This document shows, one piece after another, positions 18,930 to 27,920 of a stretch of 35,430 nucleotides of DNA. A program made the translations under genes and the position numbers. Below the pieces are notes generated by a model. It saw only the letters and a program-made list of their open reading frames with translations. It was not told the origin of the DNA and searched no databases. The stretch is taken from positions 1 to 35,430 of the IMG/VR virus record IMGVR_UViG_3300022752_000006; one strand, given 5' to 3'. Origin of the DNA: a virus. How positions within the stretch are numbered: position 1 is the first letter of the stretch; every line of letters begins with the position of its first letter.

Positions 18930-19142
18930 ATGGGATTCTTATCGCCGAAAATGCCATCGTTGCCACCAGTGCAACCATTGCCTGAACCACCTTCTACTAA
19001 ACTAAGTGCAGAAGAAGAAAAACGTATTCAAGAAGAACAAGCAGCAATTCAAAGAAGAAGAAAAGGTAGAGCAAGTACAATACTAACATCTCCATTAGTT
19101 GATGTTGCAACAACAGAGAAAAAAACTTTATTAGGAATGTAA
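18930..19142 (+). CDS. Small virion-associated protein with RRRKGRASTILT motif, 70 aa
   Basis: A 70-residue protein: a Pro-rich start (MPSLPPVQPLPEPP), a charged helix (AEEEKRIQEEQAAIQ), and RRRKGRASTILTS ending in TLLGM. The Arg-rich GRxxTILT...LLG motif is shared with the next gene, so the two are tandem paralogues. Such proteins commonly sit between terminase and portal genes in podoviruses and are presumed head or tail accessory proteins. Exact role unknown. Confidence 0.65.
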   Translation: MGFLSPKMPSLPPVQPLPEPPSTKLSAEEEKRIQEEQAAIQRRRKGRASTILTSPLVDVATTEKKTLLGM

Positions 19143-19143
19143 T

Positions 19144-19386
19144 ATGGGAAGTACAATATCTTCTGTTGGTCAAACTTTTGGAGTAATACAAAAAGCACCA
19201 AGTCCAGCACCTGCTCCAGTAGCAGCAACAGTATCAGCACCAACAACAGCAGAAGTATCTCAAGCAACAGCAACTGACGCTACAGGAATTAAAAGAAGAA
19301 GACGTGGTAGATCTCCAACGATATTAACTGGAGCTGCAGGCGTTCAAGAAGGTGCAACTTTAGGCACACCAACATTATTAGGATAA
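19144..19386 (+). CDS. Small virion-associated protein with RRRRGRSPTILT motif, 80 aa
   Basis: An 80-residue protein with an Ala/Pro/Thr-rich, probably disordered middle and the same C-terminal motif as its neighbour (KRRRRGRSPTILTG, then TLLG at the end). It starts one base after the upstream stop. Tandem paralogue of the 18930 gene; likely arisen by duplication and loss of the helical part. Confidence 0.65.
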   Translation: MGSTISSVGQTFGVIQKAPSPAPAPVAATVSAPTTAEVSQATATDATGIKRRRRGRSPTILTGAAGVQEGATLGTPTLLG

Positions 19387-19389
19387 CTA

Positions 19390-21018
19390 ATGGGTGAAAC
19401 AGATTTAGTAAAAGATCTCTTAAAGAGATTTGGAAAATTAGTAACACAAAGACAAACGTGGGAATCGCATTGGCAAGAAGTATCAGATTACATGATGCCA
19501 AGAAAAGCAGATGTAACTAAAAGAAGATCACCAGGCGATAAACGATCTGAATTAATATTTGATTCATCACCACTCCATGCAGTTGAATTATTGTCTGCAT
19601 CTTTACATGGTATGCTAACGAACCCTGCAACACCATGGTTCTCATTAAAATTTAAAAACATAGATATGGTAGATGAAGATGCTGCGAATGAATGGTTAGA
19701 AGATGCTACAGAAAAAATGTATGAAGCATTTAATAGATCTAATTTTCAACAAGAAATATTTGAACTGTATCACGATTTAATTACGTTTGGTACAGCAGCA
19801 ATGTACATTGAAGAAGATGAAGATGACATTGTTAGATTTTCTACAAGACATATTGGTGAAGTTTACATTTCAGAAAACAATAAAGGAAAAGTAGATACAG
19901 TATTTAGAAAATTTAAACTTACAGCTCGTGCTGCGATTATGCAATTTGGTGAACAGAATGTTTCTAAAACAACTAGAGGCATTGCAATGAAAGATCCTTA
20001 TGAAGAAATTACAATTCTTCACGTTGTATATCCAAGAGAAAATTACGATCCTAGAAAAAAAGATAACAAGAATATGCCATTTGCTTCTTGCTATATTGAA
20101 CCAGATAATAAACACGAAATCTCTCAATCAGGATTTAATGAATTTCCATACGTTGTTCCAAGATATTTAAAAGCATCATTTGAAATATATGGAAGATCTC
20201 CAGCAATGACTGCTTTACCAGATGTTAAAATGTTAAATGAAATGTCTAAGACAACAATTAAAGCTGCACAAAAACAAGTTGATCCTCCACTATTAGTTCC
20301 TGATGATGGATTTATATTACCAGTAAGAACAGTACCAGGTGGATTAAATTTTTATAGAGCAGGCACTAGAGATAGAATTGAACCATTAAATATTGGTGCA
20401 AATAATCCATTAGGTTTAAACATGGAAGAGCAAAGAAGAAATGCAATTAGAGATGCTTTCTATGTAAATCAATTAATGATGCAGAATGGTCCACAAATGA
20501 CTGCAACAGAAGTTGTACAACGTAACGAAGAGAAAATGAGATTACTTGGACCAGTTCTTGGAAGATTACAATCTGAATTATTAAGACCAATGATTGATAG
20601 AACATTTGCTATTCTACTTAGAAAAAAATTATTTAAACCAGCACCAGAATTTTTAGCTGGTCAAGATATTCAAATTGAATATGTATCACCTTTAGCTAAA
20701 GCACAAAGAGCTTCTGAATTACAATCTATTATGAGAGCAATAGAAATATTTGGAACACTTGCAAATGTATCTCCAGTATTTGATCATATTAATATTGATA
20801 ATTTAGTTACACACTTAGCTGAGATTGTTGGAGTTCCTGCTAAAGTATTAAATTCTAAATCAGAAGTTAATGCGATTAGACAACAGAAACAACAACAACA
20901 AGATCAACAAATGCAAATGCAACAGTTACAACAAGTTGCACAAGCTGGTGGACAAATTGCTCCACTTGCTAAGGCATTACCTGAGGAGGCAAAGGCTTTA
21001 GTAGCACCACAACAATAA
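19390..21018 (+). CDS. Portal (head-tail connector) protein, T7 gp8-like
   Basis: A 542-residue protein of the podovirus head-to-tail connecting family. Diagnostic segments are FGKLVTQRQTWESHWQEVSDYMMP, ELIFDSSPLHAVELLSASLHGMLTNP, WFSL, YHDLITFGTAAMYIEE and FPYVVPRYLKA, followed by SPAMTALPDVKMLNEM. The C-terminus is Gln-rich (KQQQQDQQMQMQQLQQ) as in many relatives. Twelve copies form the portal ring at one vertex, the docking site for the terminase and tail. Length matches the family (about 500-560). Confidence 0.93.
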   Translation: MGETDLVKDLLKRFGKLVTQRQTWESHWQEVSDYMMPRKADVTKRRSPGDKRSELIFDSSPLHAVELLSASLHGMLTNPATPWFSLKFKNIDMVDEDAANEWLEDATEKMYEAFNRSNFQQEIFELYHDLITFGTAAMYIEEDEDDIVRFSTRHIGEVYISENNKGKVDTVFRKFKLTARAAIMQFGEQNVSKTTRGIAMKDPYEEITILHVVYPRENYDPRKKDNKNMPFASCYIEPDNKHEISQSGFNEFPYVVPRYLKASFEIYGRSPAMTALPDVKMLNEMSKTTIKAAQKQVDPPLLVPDDGFILPVRTVPGGLNFYRAGTRDRIEPLNIGANNPLGLNMEEQRRNAIRDAFYVNQLMMQNGPQMTATEVVQRNEEKMRLLGPVLGRLQSELLRPMIDRTFAILLRKKLFKPAPEFLAGQDIQIEYVSPLAKAQRASELQSIMRAIEIFGTLANVSPVFDHINIDNLVTHLAEIVGVPAKVLNSKSEVNAIRQQKQQQQDQQMQMQQLQQVAQAGGQIAPLAKALPEEAKALVAPQQ

Positions 21019-21036
21019 CAACTGAAAGGAAAATAA

Positions 21037-21255
21037 ATGGAAGAACAAATAAATAAATTAAAAGAAATATATAAAATAGTTTTTGAATCTGATCATGGCA
21101 AACAAGTCATGCAAGATTTAGAAAAGAGATGCCACTATAATACTACCACTAACGTAAGAGGGGATAGTCATGAAAGTGCATATATGGAGGGACAACGCAG
21201 CGTTCTTCTATTTATTAAAAACATGCTGCTTAATGATAAACTAAAAGGAAAATAA
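21037..21255 (+). CDS. Bbp19-like phage protein, 72 aa
   Basis: A 72-residue protein with YKIVFESDHGKQVMQDLEKRC, then HESAYMEGQRSVLLFIKNML. The 'Phe...Gly-Lys/Gln-x-Val-Met/Leu-x-Asp-Leu' start and 'Glu-Gly-Gln-Arg-Ser-Val' helix match small proteins of the Bbp19 type located between portal and scaffold in podoviruses. GAAAGGAAAATAA before the ATG is a good ribosome-binding site. Probably virion-assembly related. Confidence 0.6.
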   Translation: MEEQINKLKEIYKIVFESDHGKQVMQDLEKRCHYNTTTNVRGDSHESAYMEGQRSVLLFIKNMLLNDKLKGK

Positions 21256-22125
21256 ATGTCAGAACAAATACAGACAACTGAGGTAACTCAGCCTGTTGCA
21301 ACTGAACAAAAAACCGCAACAGCAACACAACCAATACTAAGTACAACACAACAACCAACTCAACCACTTTCTGGTAAGACTTGGAAAGAAGCAATCTCTG
21401 AAGAGTATAGAAAAAATCCAAACATAGAAAAGTTTACTGAACTTGATGCACTAGCTAAAAGCTACATCAATGCAGTATCTATGATTGGAACTGATAAGAT
21501 TCCTCTTCCAGGAAAGTCTGCAACAGATGAACAATGGAATGAAGTATATAATAAATTAGGCAGACCAGAATCTCCTGATAAATATACTTTAGAACTTAAA
21601 ACTGATGTTGCTCCTGTTGATGAAAATATCATCAAAGGATTTGCACAGAATGCTCACAAGCTAGGTTTAAATAATAAACAAGCTCAAGGTATTCTAGAGT
21701 TTTATAAATCAACATTAGAAGGTTCAGCAAAAGAAATGGCAGTGAATATGGAAGCTGCTCAAGCTGAAGCTGCTAATACTTTAAGATCAGAATGGGGAAG
21801 AGCATACGATGAGAATTTAAGAAAAGCTGCATCGGTTGCTAAAACTTATTTAGAACCAGAAATTCTTGATAGTCAATTAAGAGATGGAACTAGATTAGGT
21901 GATCATCCAAAGATCATTAAAGCATTTGCTAATATTGCTAATCTATTATCTGAAGATAAAATTATTGGTACAGAATCTGATAATATTCTTCAAGGTAGAG
22001 ATATTGAAAAAGAAATAGATGAATTAACATCTGATAGACAAGGTGCTTATTGGAATAAAACGCATCCAAACCACAATAAAGTGGTAAATCAGGTGCTTGC
22101 TTTGCGTGAATTACTAACGCAATAA
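21256..22125 (+). CDS. Capsid scaffolding protein
   Basis: A 289-residue protein placed between portal and capsid genes. A disordered Thr/Gln/Pro-rich first 40 residues precede TWKEAISEEYRKNPNIEKF, ALAKSYINAVSMIGTDKIPLPG and WNEVYNKLGRPESPDKYTL, segments that are usual in podovirus scaffolds. The rest is strongly helical, with an Ala/Glu-rich region (MEAAQAEAANTLRSEWG) and a basic C-terminal end (WNKTHPNHNKVVNQVLAL) that would bind the capsid. It is needed for prohead assembly and leaves before DNA filling. Confidence 0.82.
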   Translation: MSEQIQTTEVTQPVATEQKTATATQPILSTTQQPTQPLSGKTWKEAISEEYRKNPNIEKFTELDALAKSYINAVSMIGTDKIPLPGKSATDEQWNEVYNKLGRPESPDKYTLELKTDVAPVDENIIKGFAQNAHKLGLNNKQAQGILEFYKSTLEGSAKEMAVNMEAAQAEAANTLRSEWGRAYDENLRKAASVAKTYLEPEILDSQLRDGTRLGDHPKIIKAFANIANLLSEDKIIGTESDNILQGRDIEKEIDELTSDRQGAYWNKTHPNHNKVVNQVLALRELLTQ

Positions 22126-22134
22126 TTTTATTGC
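22119..22134 (+). terminator. Small palindromic hairpin at the end of the scaffold gene
   Basis: GCAATAA and TTATTGC are perfectly complementary around two central bases and overlap the scaffold stop codon. It is A+T-rich and probably an RNA boundary more than a full terminator. Confidence 0.4.
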
Positions 22135-22339
22135 AATCAAATCAAAAATACTATATTGCGATTTCTAGGGTGATTTTTAATTAAGTCGCCTTAGAAATTG
22201 TAAGACAATTCTATTAGAACCTTACATGCCTGTTGGAAAGACAACCGACTAACAGTCGTTAAATGCAAGATAGCCTATCGCTGATGGGGAACTTTCTGAA
22301 ACTAAACTTAACTTAACTTAACCAAAAGGAAATGACACT
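22126..22339 (+). ncRNA. Structured leader ahead of the major capsid gene
   Basis: This 214-base gap is the longest inside the structural block. Bases 22156-22173 can pair with 22186-22203 over 18 positions with four G-U pairs, which are stable only in plus-strand RNA. Smaller stems follow: GTTG/CAAC, CGACT/AGTCG and GATAG/CTATC within 22232-22280. Three tandem ACTTA units (22306-22320) and AAAGGAAATGAC then lead to the capsid ATG. It may raise capsid expression by processing or message stability, or carry a late promoter. Confidence 0.5.
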
Positions 22340-23212
22340 ATGTCAAATCAAATAACAACTGCTTTTGTACAGCAGTACAGTTCAAACGTACAATTACTAT
22401 CTCAGCAAATGGGATCAGTACTAAGAGAAGCTGTGGATGTTGAGTCGGTTACTGGAAAGAATGCTTTCTTTGATCAAGTTGGTAAAACAACTGCTGTTCT
22501 AAGAACATCTAGACATGCTGATACTCCACAGATTGATACGCCACACTCTAGAAGACGAGTTAGTCTTGCAGATTACGAGTGGGCTGATCTAATAGACAAT
22601 GCAGATAAAGTTAGATTATTAATTGATCCAACTTCTTCTTACGCAAAAGCTGCCGCTGCTGCTATGGGAAGAGCTATGGATGATGTAGTAATCGCTGCTT
22701 TAGGTGGTACTGCTTACACAGGAGAGACTGGTTCTACTTCTGTATCGCTTCCATCTGGACAGAAACCATACAGTGCATCTCAAACTGATGGTTTAACTAT
22801 TGCAAAACTTTTAAATGCTAAAAAGATATTGGACTTAGCAGACGTTGATCCTAGTTTACCTAGATTCATCGTGTGTGGACCAACTCAAATAGCAGATTTA
22901 TTAAATACAACTCAAGTTCAGTCTAGCGATTACAATACTGTAAAAGCTCTAGCTATGGGACAATTAGATTCTTTCTTAGGATTTAAATTTATTGTATCTA
23001 ATAGATTAAAGTTTGACGCAACTAACACTGACGACAGACTTTGTTACGCCTTTACATCAGACGCTATTAAATTAGCGGTTGGTCAAGATGTTGTAGCGAG
23101 AATAGACGAGAGAGCTGATAAATCATACAGCACTCAAGTTTACTACTCTATGAGCATCGGTGCGACAAGAATGGAAGAAGAAAAAGTTGTCGAAATAGCT
23201 TGCGACGAATAA
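22340..23212 (+). CDS. Major capsid protein
   Basis: A 290-residue HK97-fold coat protein of the podovirus (Bbp17-like/Phage_capsid_2-like) type. Segments include MSNQITTAFVQQYSSNVQLLSQQ, TPQIDTPHSRRRVSLADYEWADLID, KAAAAAMGRAMDDVVIAAL and LGFKFIVSNRL, then a C-terminal strand region KSYSTQVYYSMSIGATRMEEEKVVEI. The His-Ser-Arg-Arg segment and 'Asp-Asp' helix are recurrent in this family. It forms the icosahedral shell. It has its own long, structured leader. Confidence 0.9.
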   Translation: MSNQITTAFVQQYSSNVQLLSQQMGSVLREAVDVESVTGKNAFFDQVGKTTAVLRTSRHADTPQIDTPHSRRRVSLADYEWADLIDNADKVRLLIDPTSSYAKAAAAAMGRAMDDVVIAALGGTAYTGETGSTSVSLPSGQKPYSASQTDGLTIAKLLNAKKILDLADVDPSLPRFIVCGPTQIADLLNTTQVQSSDYNTVKALAMGQLDSFLGFKFIVSNRLKFDATNTDDRLCYAFTSDAIKLAVGQDVVARIDERADKSYSTQVYYSMSIGATRMEEEKVVEIACDE

Positions 23213-23238
23213 TAACTAACTAAATAGGAGAAAATATA

Positions 23239-23703
23239 ATGGCTACATTATACTCAAATCAAAAAACAAAATGGTCGCAAAACGTACCTTCTGAAAAGAT
23301 AGATACGAATGAGCTAGCAGGAAGAGTAAGAGTTGCATTTGCTGATATTACATTAGCATCTGCATCTATTGGAGACGTAATAGAGCTAGTTAATTTACCA
23401 AATGGAGCAAGATTGCTTGATGGTTATTTAACTAACGCTGCGTTAGGTGCATCTACAACTTTATCAGTTGGATATGCTGCTTACAAAAACTCTTCAGGAA
23501 CTACTGTTTCTGCTTCAGCTGCAGCATACTTAGCTGCAACTTCTACATCATCTGCTGCAAGAACAGACATCTTAGCAACTATTGCTTTAGGTGCAGGTTC
23601 TGTAGTAAATGCGAATGAAGATGGCTTACCAATCACAGCTACTTTAGCTGGTGGTAGTGCTACAGGAGTAGTTCAAATTGCAATCAGATACGTAGTAGAT
23701 TAA
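23239..23703 (+). CDS. Capsid decoration (cement)-like protein, 154 aa
   Basis: A 154-residue, Ala/Ser/Thr-rich beta protein directly after the capsid gene, with a strong ribosome-binding site (TAGGAGA). Segments IGDVIELVNLPNGARLLDGYL, LGASTTLSVGYAAYKNSS and VVNANEDGLPITATLAGGSA resemble Bbp16-type proteins, which form jelly-roll trimers that cement podovirus capsids. Homology is inferred from pattern and place. Confidence 0.65.
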   Translation: MATLYSNQKTKWSQNVPSEKIDTNELAGRVRVAFADITLASASIGDVIELVNLPNGARLLDGYLTNAALGASTTLSVGYAAYKNSSGTTVSASAAAYLAATSTSSAARTDILATIALGAGSVVNANEDGLPITATLAGGSATGVVQIAIRYVVD

Positions 23704-23714
23704 TACTACTTTAA

Positions 23715-23741
23715 ATAGTGGGGACTAAAAATCCCCACTAT
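23715..23741 (+). terminator. Strong 10-bp hairpin after the capsid/cement genes
   Basis: ATAGTGGGGA and TCCCCACTAT pair perfectly around a seven-base loop. No T-run follows. It ends only five bases before the next ATG, at 23747, and takes the place of any ribosome-binding site. It is probably both a boundary of the abundant capsid message and a brake on translation of the next gene. Confidence 0.7.
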
Positions 23742-23746
23742 CAATC

Positions 23747-23950
23747 ATGAAGAAAATCAACGAAGTAAAAACCATTTTACATTTTCAAAATAAAGATTAT
23801 ATCTATCGCTATGTTCTAGTTGATAGATTTAAACATACATCAACTGCACATCATGGTTTTGATAAAGACTTAGAACTTACAGAAGCTGAGATCTTTGCAG
23901 CAGTAAAACCTAGACAATTAAGACGTAAATATATTATAAAGAAAGATTAA
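23747..23950 (+). CDS. Hypothetical protein, 67 aa
   Basis: A 67-residue basic protein (INEVKTILHFQNKDYIYRYVLVD, a middle TSTAHHGFDKDLELTEAE, and PRQLRRKYIIKKD). No ribosome-binding site: a strong hairpin sits immediately upstream. It starts the tail-gene group. Small proteins at this place in podoviruses are often head-completion or assembly factors, but none is recognised here. Confidence 0.6.
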   Translation: MKKINEVKTILHFQNKDYIYRYVLVDRFKHTSTAHHGFDKDLELTEAEIFAAVKPRQLRRKYIIKKD

Positions 23951-23951
23951 T

Positions 23952-24533
23952 ATGGCATCAGTAGTAGAAATTTGTAATGGAGCTTTAAATCAATTAGGTG
24001 CATCAACAATATTAACACTTACAGAAGATTCTAAAAACGCAAGACTTTGCAATGCTAGATATTTAAACGTAAGAGATGCTGTATTTAGACATCATCCTTG
24101 GAACTGTTTATTAAAAAGAGTTCAACTACCAGCTGATACAGAAACACCAGCTTGGGGATTTACAAAACAATTCACATTACCATCAGACTGTTTAAGATTA
24201 ATTAAAATTTTAGATTACGAATCTGATCACGTTGTAGAAGGAAGAAAGATTTTATCTCATTCATCTTCTATGAAAATATTATACATATCAAGAGTTGAAG
24301 ATCCTAACGAATACGATCAATTACTAAGAGAAGTTTTAAGTGCTGCACTCGCTGCTGATATTGCTTATGCAGTTACATCTTCTAATCCAGTTGCACAGCA
24401 AATGTATCAATTGTATCAAGAGAAATTAAAAGATGCTAGATTCGTAGATTCAACAGAAGGATATAATACAGATCAAGAAATGGGTATGGCATCTGTAGTA
24501 GATTCAAATACGTTTATTAACTCTAGGTTTTAA
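23952..24533 (+). CDS. Tail tubular protein A (T7 gp11-like adaptor)
   Basis: A 193-residue protein with typical adaptor features: MASVVEICNGALNQLGAS, ARLCNARYLNVRDAVFRHHPWNC and FTLPSDCLRLIKI, then a C-terminal helix region (LREVLSAALAADIAYAVTSS, MYQLYQEKLKDARF). The 'His-Pro-Trp-Asn-Cys' motif is a hallmark of the family. Twelve copies bridge the portal and the nozzle. Length agrees with gp11 (about 196). Confidence 0.92.
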   Translation: MASVVEICNGALNQLGASTILTLTEDSKNARLCNARYLNVRDAVFRHHPWNCLLKRVQLPADTETPAWGFTKQFTLPSDCLRLIKILDYESDHVVEGRKILSHSSSMKILYISRVEDPNEYDQLLREVLSAALAADIAYAVTSSNPVAQQMYQLYQEKLKDARFVDSTEGYNTDQEMGMASVVDSNTFINSRF

Positions 24534-24538
24534 GAACC

Positions 24539-27424
24539 ATGGCTAGAGTTGCGGTTCAATTAACAAATTTTACAGGTGGAGAACTATCACCACGTTTAGA
24601 TGGTAGAAATGATTTAGCTAAATATTCATCTGGTTGTAAGACATTACAAAACATGGTTGTCTATCCTCATGGATCTGCAGCTAGAAGACCAGGTACATCA
24701 TTTGTAGCAGAAGTTAAAACATCATCAGCATTTACAAGATTAGTTCCTTTTGAATTTTCAACAACACAAACTTACATTTTAGAATTTGGAAATGAATACA
24801 TAAGATTTTATAAAGACAGTGGTGCAATATTAGAAAGTAATTTATCTATTACAGGAATTACAAAAGCTAATCCTGGTGTTGTAACAGGATCATTCTCAAC
24901 ATCATCTTATCCAGTTATTGAATCAACTGCAGTTTATACATCTGCAGGATCTGACGTAACAACAGCTCCAGTAACAATGCCAGCAAATATTATTACTGGT
25001 AATTTATTAATTATGGTTTTAAAAACAGGATCAACTGGTACAGCAACAACTCCAACTGGCTGGACTTTACTTTCATCAAGATCATCTACTGGAAATTCTT
25101 ATATTTATTATAAAATTTCTGATGGATCAGAAAATAATCATGTTAATGTTACAGTAACAACATCTCATGTTTCTGCAATTACTTATAGAATATCTAATTA
25201 TGAAGGAACACCAGAAGCATCATTCGCAACTACTAACGTAAATGATCCACCATCATTATCTACATCTTGGAGTTCAACTAAAAATTTATTTATTGCAGCA
25301 TGTACAACAAGACAATCTAATAATGCTTTTACAGCAGCACCATCTGGTTATTCTAATTTAGTAACTGTTGGAGATCCTTCTAATGCTTCTGCAAACCATA
25401 TTAGATTAGCAACTGCTAGCATACAAGTTAATGCTCAAACAGAAAATCCAGGAGCTTTTACTACAACTGGAACATTAGATAATCCTCAATCAGCAACAAT
25501 TGCAATTAAAGGTGCAACAACATCAATTAATAATGGAGATACCATTGTTATTTCTGGAGTTGGTGGAATGACACAAGTGAATGGTAAAAGATTTACAGTT
25601 GCAAATAAAACTTTAACTACATTTGAATTAAAAGATATTGATGGAAATAATGTTAATACATCTTCTTATACAACTTATACATCAGGTGGAGTATTTAATA
25701 GAGTTTATACTTTAGCAACTCCATACAATACATCTGATCTACCAGATTTAAAATTTGCTCAATCAGCTGACGTTATGTATATTTGTCATCCTAATTATTC
25801 TATTCATAAATTATCAAGAACTGGTCATACAAGTTGGTTTTTAGATGTTGTTGATTTTACAGCTGGACCACTATTAGATCATAATATTGAAACAACTACT
25901 TTAACTGCATCAGCTACTACTGGTAATGGAATTACAATTACTGCATCTGATATTGTTGGAATAAATAATGATACAGGATTTCAAACAACAGATGTTGGTA
26001 GATTAGTTCATTTAGGAACAGGAAAAGGTTTAGCAAAAATAATAACAGTATCTAGTACATTAGTTGTAGTTGCAGATGTTATAACAGCATTATCTACAAC
26101 TTCTGCAACAACAGATTGGTCATTAGGTGCTTGGAGTACAACAACAGGTTATCCTTCTTGCGTATCTTTTTATGAACAAAGATTAGTATTTGCAGGTACA
26201 ACAGAAAATCCTCAAACATTATGGTTTTCTAAATCTGGTGATTATGAAAACTTTGATGAGAATTATCATGGCACAGTAGCAGACGATGATGCAATTACTT
26301 ATACTATTGCTTCTAACCAAGTTAATGCAATTAGATTTTTATCTGCAACACGAACACTTATTGTTGGAACAGTTGGTGGTGAATTTTCAGTGTCAGGCGG
26401 TGGTACAGATGATCCTGTAACTCCAACAAATATATTAATTAAAAAACAATCTAACCATGGTTGTGCAAATATAGATGCGATACCAGTTGGTAACGTAACT
26501 TTATTTTTGCAACGTGCTAAAAGAAAGATTAGAGAACTAGCTTATAACTTTGATGTAGATGGTTATGTTGCACCTGACATGACTATTCTTGCTGAACATA
26601 TTTCAGAATCTGGAATTAAATCTATGTCTTATCAACAAGAACCTAATCAAGTTATTTGGTGTGTTAGAGAAGATGGAAGATTAATTGGTTTAACTTATCA
26701 AAGAGAACAACAAGTTGTTGCTTGGCATCAACATATCTTTGGTGGTGCATTTGGATCTGGTATTGCAGTATGCGAATCCATAGCTACCATTCCAACAGAT
26801 GATAAAGAATATCAAACATGGGTTATTATTAAACGTACTATTAATGGTGTAACAAGACGTTATGTTGAATACATTAATCAATTTGATTTTGATGAAGATG
26901 ATAATACAGATTTTAATTTTTTAGATTCACAATTATCTTATTCTGGATCTGCAACAACTACCATTACAGGATTAGATCATCTTGAGGGACAAACTGTATC
27001 TGTTCTTGCAAATGGTTCAACACATCCAGATAAAACTGTATCTGGTGGATCTATTACTTTAACAAGATCATCTACTAAAGTTAAAGTTGGATTAAAATAT
27101 ACATCATTATTACAAACAATGAGATTAGATGCTGGTTCTCAAAATGGTACATCTCAATCTAAAACAAAAAGAATATTTAATATTGCTATTAGATTATATG
27201 AATCTATTGGTGTAGAAGTTGGTCCAGATTTAAACAACATGGAAGCTATACCATTTAGATCTTCTGCTAATCCTATGGATCAAGCTATACCAGTATTCAC
27301 AGGTGATAAAGATATAGAGTTTAGAGGTAACTATGAAACTGATGGTTTTATTTATGTACGTCAAACTCAACCTTTACCTTTAACAATTTTATCGTTATAC
27401 CCAGAATTAATAACAAATGACTAA
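24539..27424 (+). CDS. Tail nozzle protein (T7 gp12-like) with an inserted domain
   Basis: A 961-residue protein that opens with the canonical nozzle start: LTNFTGGELSPRLDGRNDL, GCKTLQNMVVYPHGSAARRPG, then RLVPFEFSTTQTYILEFGN and YIRFYKDSG. Later family segments are VSFYEQRLVFAGTTENPQTLW, DDAITYTIASNQVNAIRFL and QRAKRKIRELAYNF. Residues about 118-328 are an insertion with TPTGWTLLSS, YYKISDGSENN and YEGTP, a beta-sandwich module I recall in surface-exposed phage proteins. Six copies form the nozzle below the adaptor; the insertion would project and may add receptor contacts. Confidence 0.9.
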   Translation: MARVAVQLTNFTGGELSPRLDGRNDLAKYSSGCKTLQNMVVYPHGSAARRPGTSFVAEVKTSSAFTRLVPFEFSTTQTYILEFGNEYIRFYKDSGAILESNLSITGITKANPGVVTGSFSTSSYPVIESTAVYTSAGSDVTTAPVTMPANIITGNLLIMVLKTGSTGTATTPTGWTLLSSRSSTGNSYIYYKISDGSENNHVNVTVTTSHVSAITYRISNYEGTPEASFATTNVNDPPSLSTSWSSTKNLFIAACTTRQSNNAFTAAPSGYSNLVTVGDPSNASANHIRLATASIQVNAQTENPGAFTTTGTLDNPQSATIAIKGATTSINNGDTIVISGVGGMTQVNGKRFTVANKTLTTFELKDIDGNNVNTSSYTTYTSGGVFNRVYTLATPYNTSDLPDLKFAQSADVMYICHPNYSIHKLSRTGHTSWFLDVVDFTAGPLLDHNIETTTLTASATTGNGITITASDIVGINNDTGFQTTDVGRLVHLGTGKGLAKIITVSSTLVVVADVITALSTTSATTDWSLGAWSTTTGYPSCVSFYEQRLVFAGTTENPQTLWFSKSGDYENFDENYHGTVADDDAITYTIASNQVNAIRFLSATRTLIVGTVGGEFSVSGGGTDDPVTPTNILIKKQSNHGCANIDAIPVGNVTLFLQRAKRKIRELAYNFDVDGYVAPDMTILAEHISESGIKSMSYQQEPNQVIWCVREDGRLIGLTYQREQQVVAWHQHIFGGAFGSGIAVCESIATIPTDDKEYQTWVIIKRTINGVTRRYVEYINQFDFDEDDNTDFNFLDSQLSYSGSATTTITGLDHLEGQTVSVLANGSTHPDKTVSGGSITLTRSSTKVKVGLKYTSLLQTMRLDAGSQNGTSQSKTKRIFNIAIRLYESIGVEVGPDLNNMEAIPFRSSANPMDQAIPVFTGDKDIEFRGNYETDGFIYVRQTQPLPLTILSLYPELITND

Positions 27425-27920
27425 TTCAGATATTTATTATATACCAGAAGAAGATAAGGATAGATTAGTCATAATACCTTACATTTCAGATCATGGTAAA
27501 ATTATTATGCAATCACAAATGAATCATAAACTTATGCAATTAGATGCAAATTTTTTAGCTAATGACAATATGAATGATTGTATGAATTTAGAAGAAAATG
27601 GATTAGCATTTACAGGTACAGTTAATAGAAAGATTGTTGCATCAGCTGGTATCAAAAGAATTTGGGGACAAGTTGGAGAAGGTTGGGTTCTTGCAACTTA
27701 TGATATTTGGAATCACCCAATTACTATTGCTCGTGCAATTAAAAAAAATTTTGAAGACTTAGCTAAATCTCATAACTTTAAAAGAATACAAACTGCTGTA
27801 AGAGCAGATTTTGGTATTGGCATTCGTTTTGCTAAATGGATGGGATTAACTAATGAAGGATTAATGAAGAACTATGGATTTGATGGTTCTGATCATTATA
27901 GATTTGCGAGGATTTTCTAA
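27417..27920 (+). CDS. T7 gp13-like / GNAT-like virion protein
   Basis: A 167-residue protein overlapping the nozzle gene by eight bases. It shows an acetyltransferase-like pattern: ASAGIKRIWGQVGEGWVLAT, an Arg-Ala-Ile helix, FKRIQTAVRADFGIGIRFAKWMGL and NEGLMKNYGFDGSDHYRFAR. Related proteins occupy the gp13 position in marine podoviruses. Acetyl-transfer activity is not established; a role in assembling internal virion proteins is possible. Confidence 0.65.
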   Translation: MTNSDIYYIPEEDKDRLVIIPYISDHGKIIMQSQMNHKLMQLDANFLANDNMNDCMNLEENGLAFTGTVNRKIVASAGIKRIWGQVGEGWVLATYDIWNHPITIARAIKKNFEDLAKSHNFKRIQTAVRADFGIGIRFAKWMGLTNEGLMKNYGFDGSDHYRFARIF

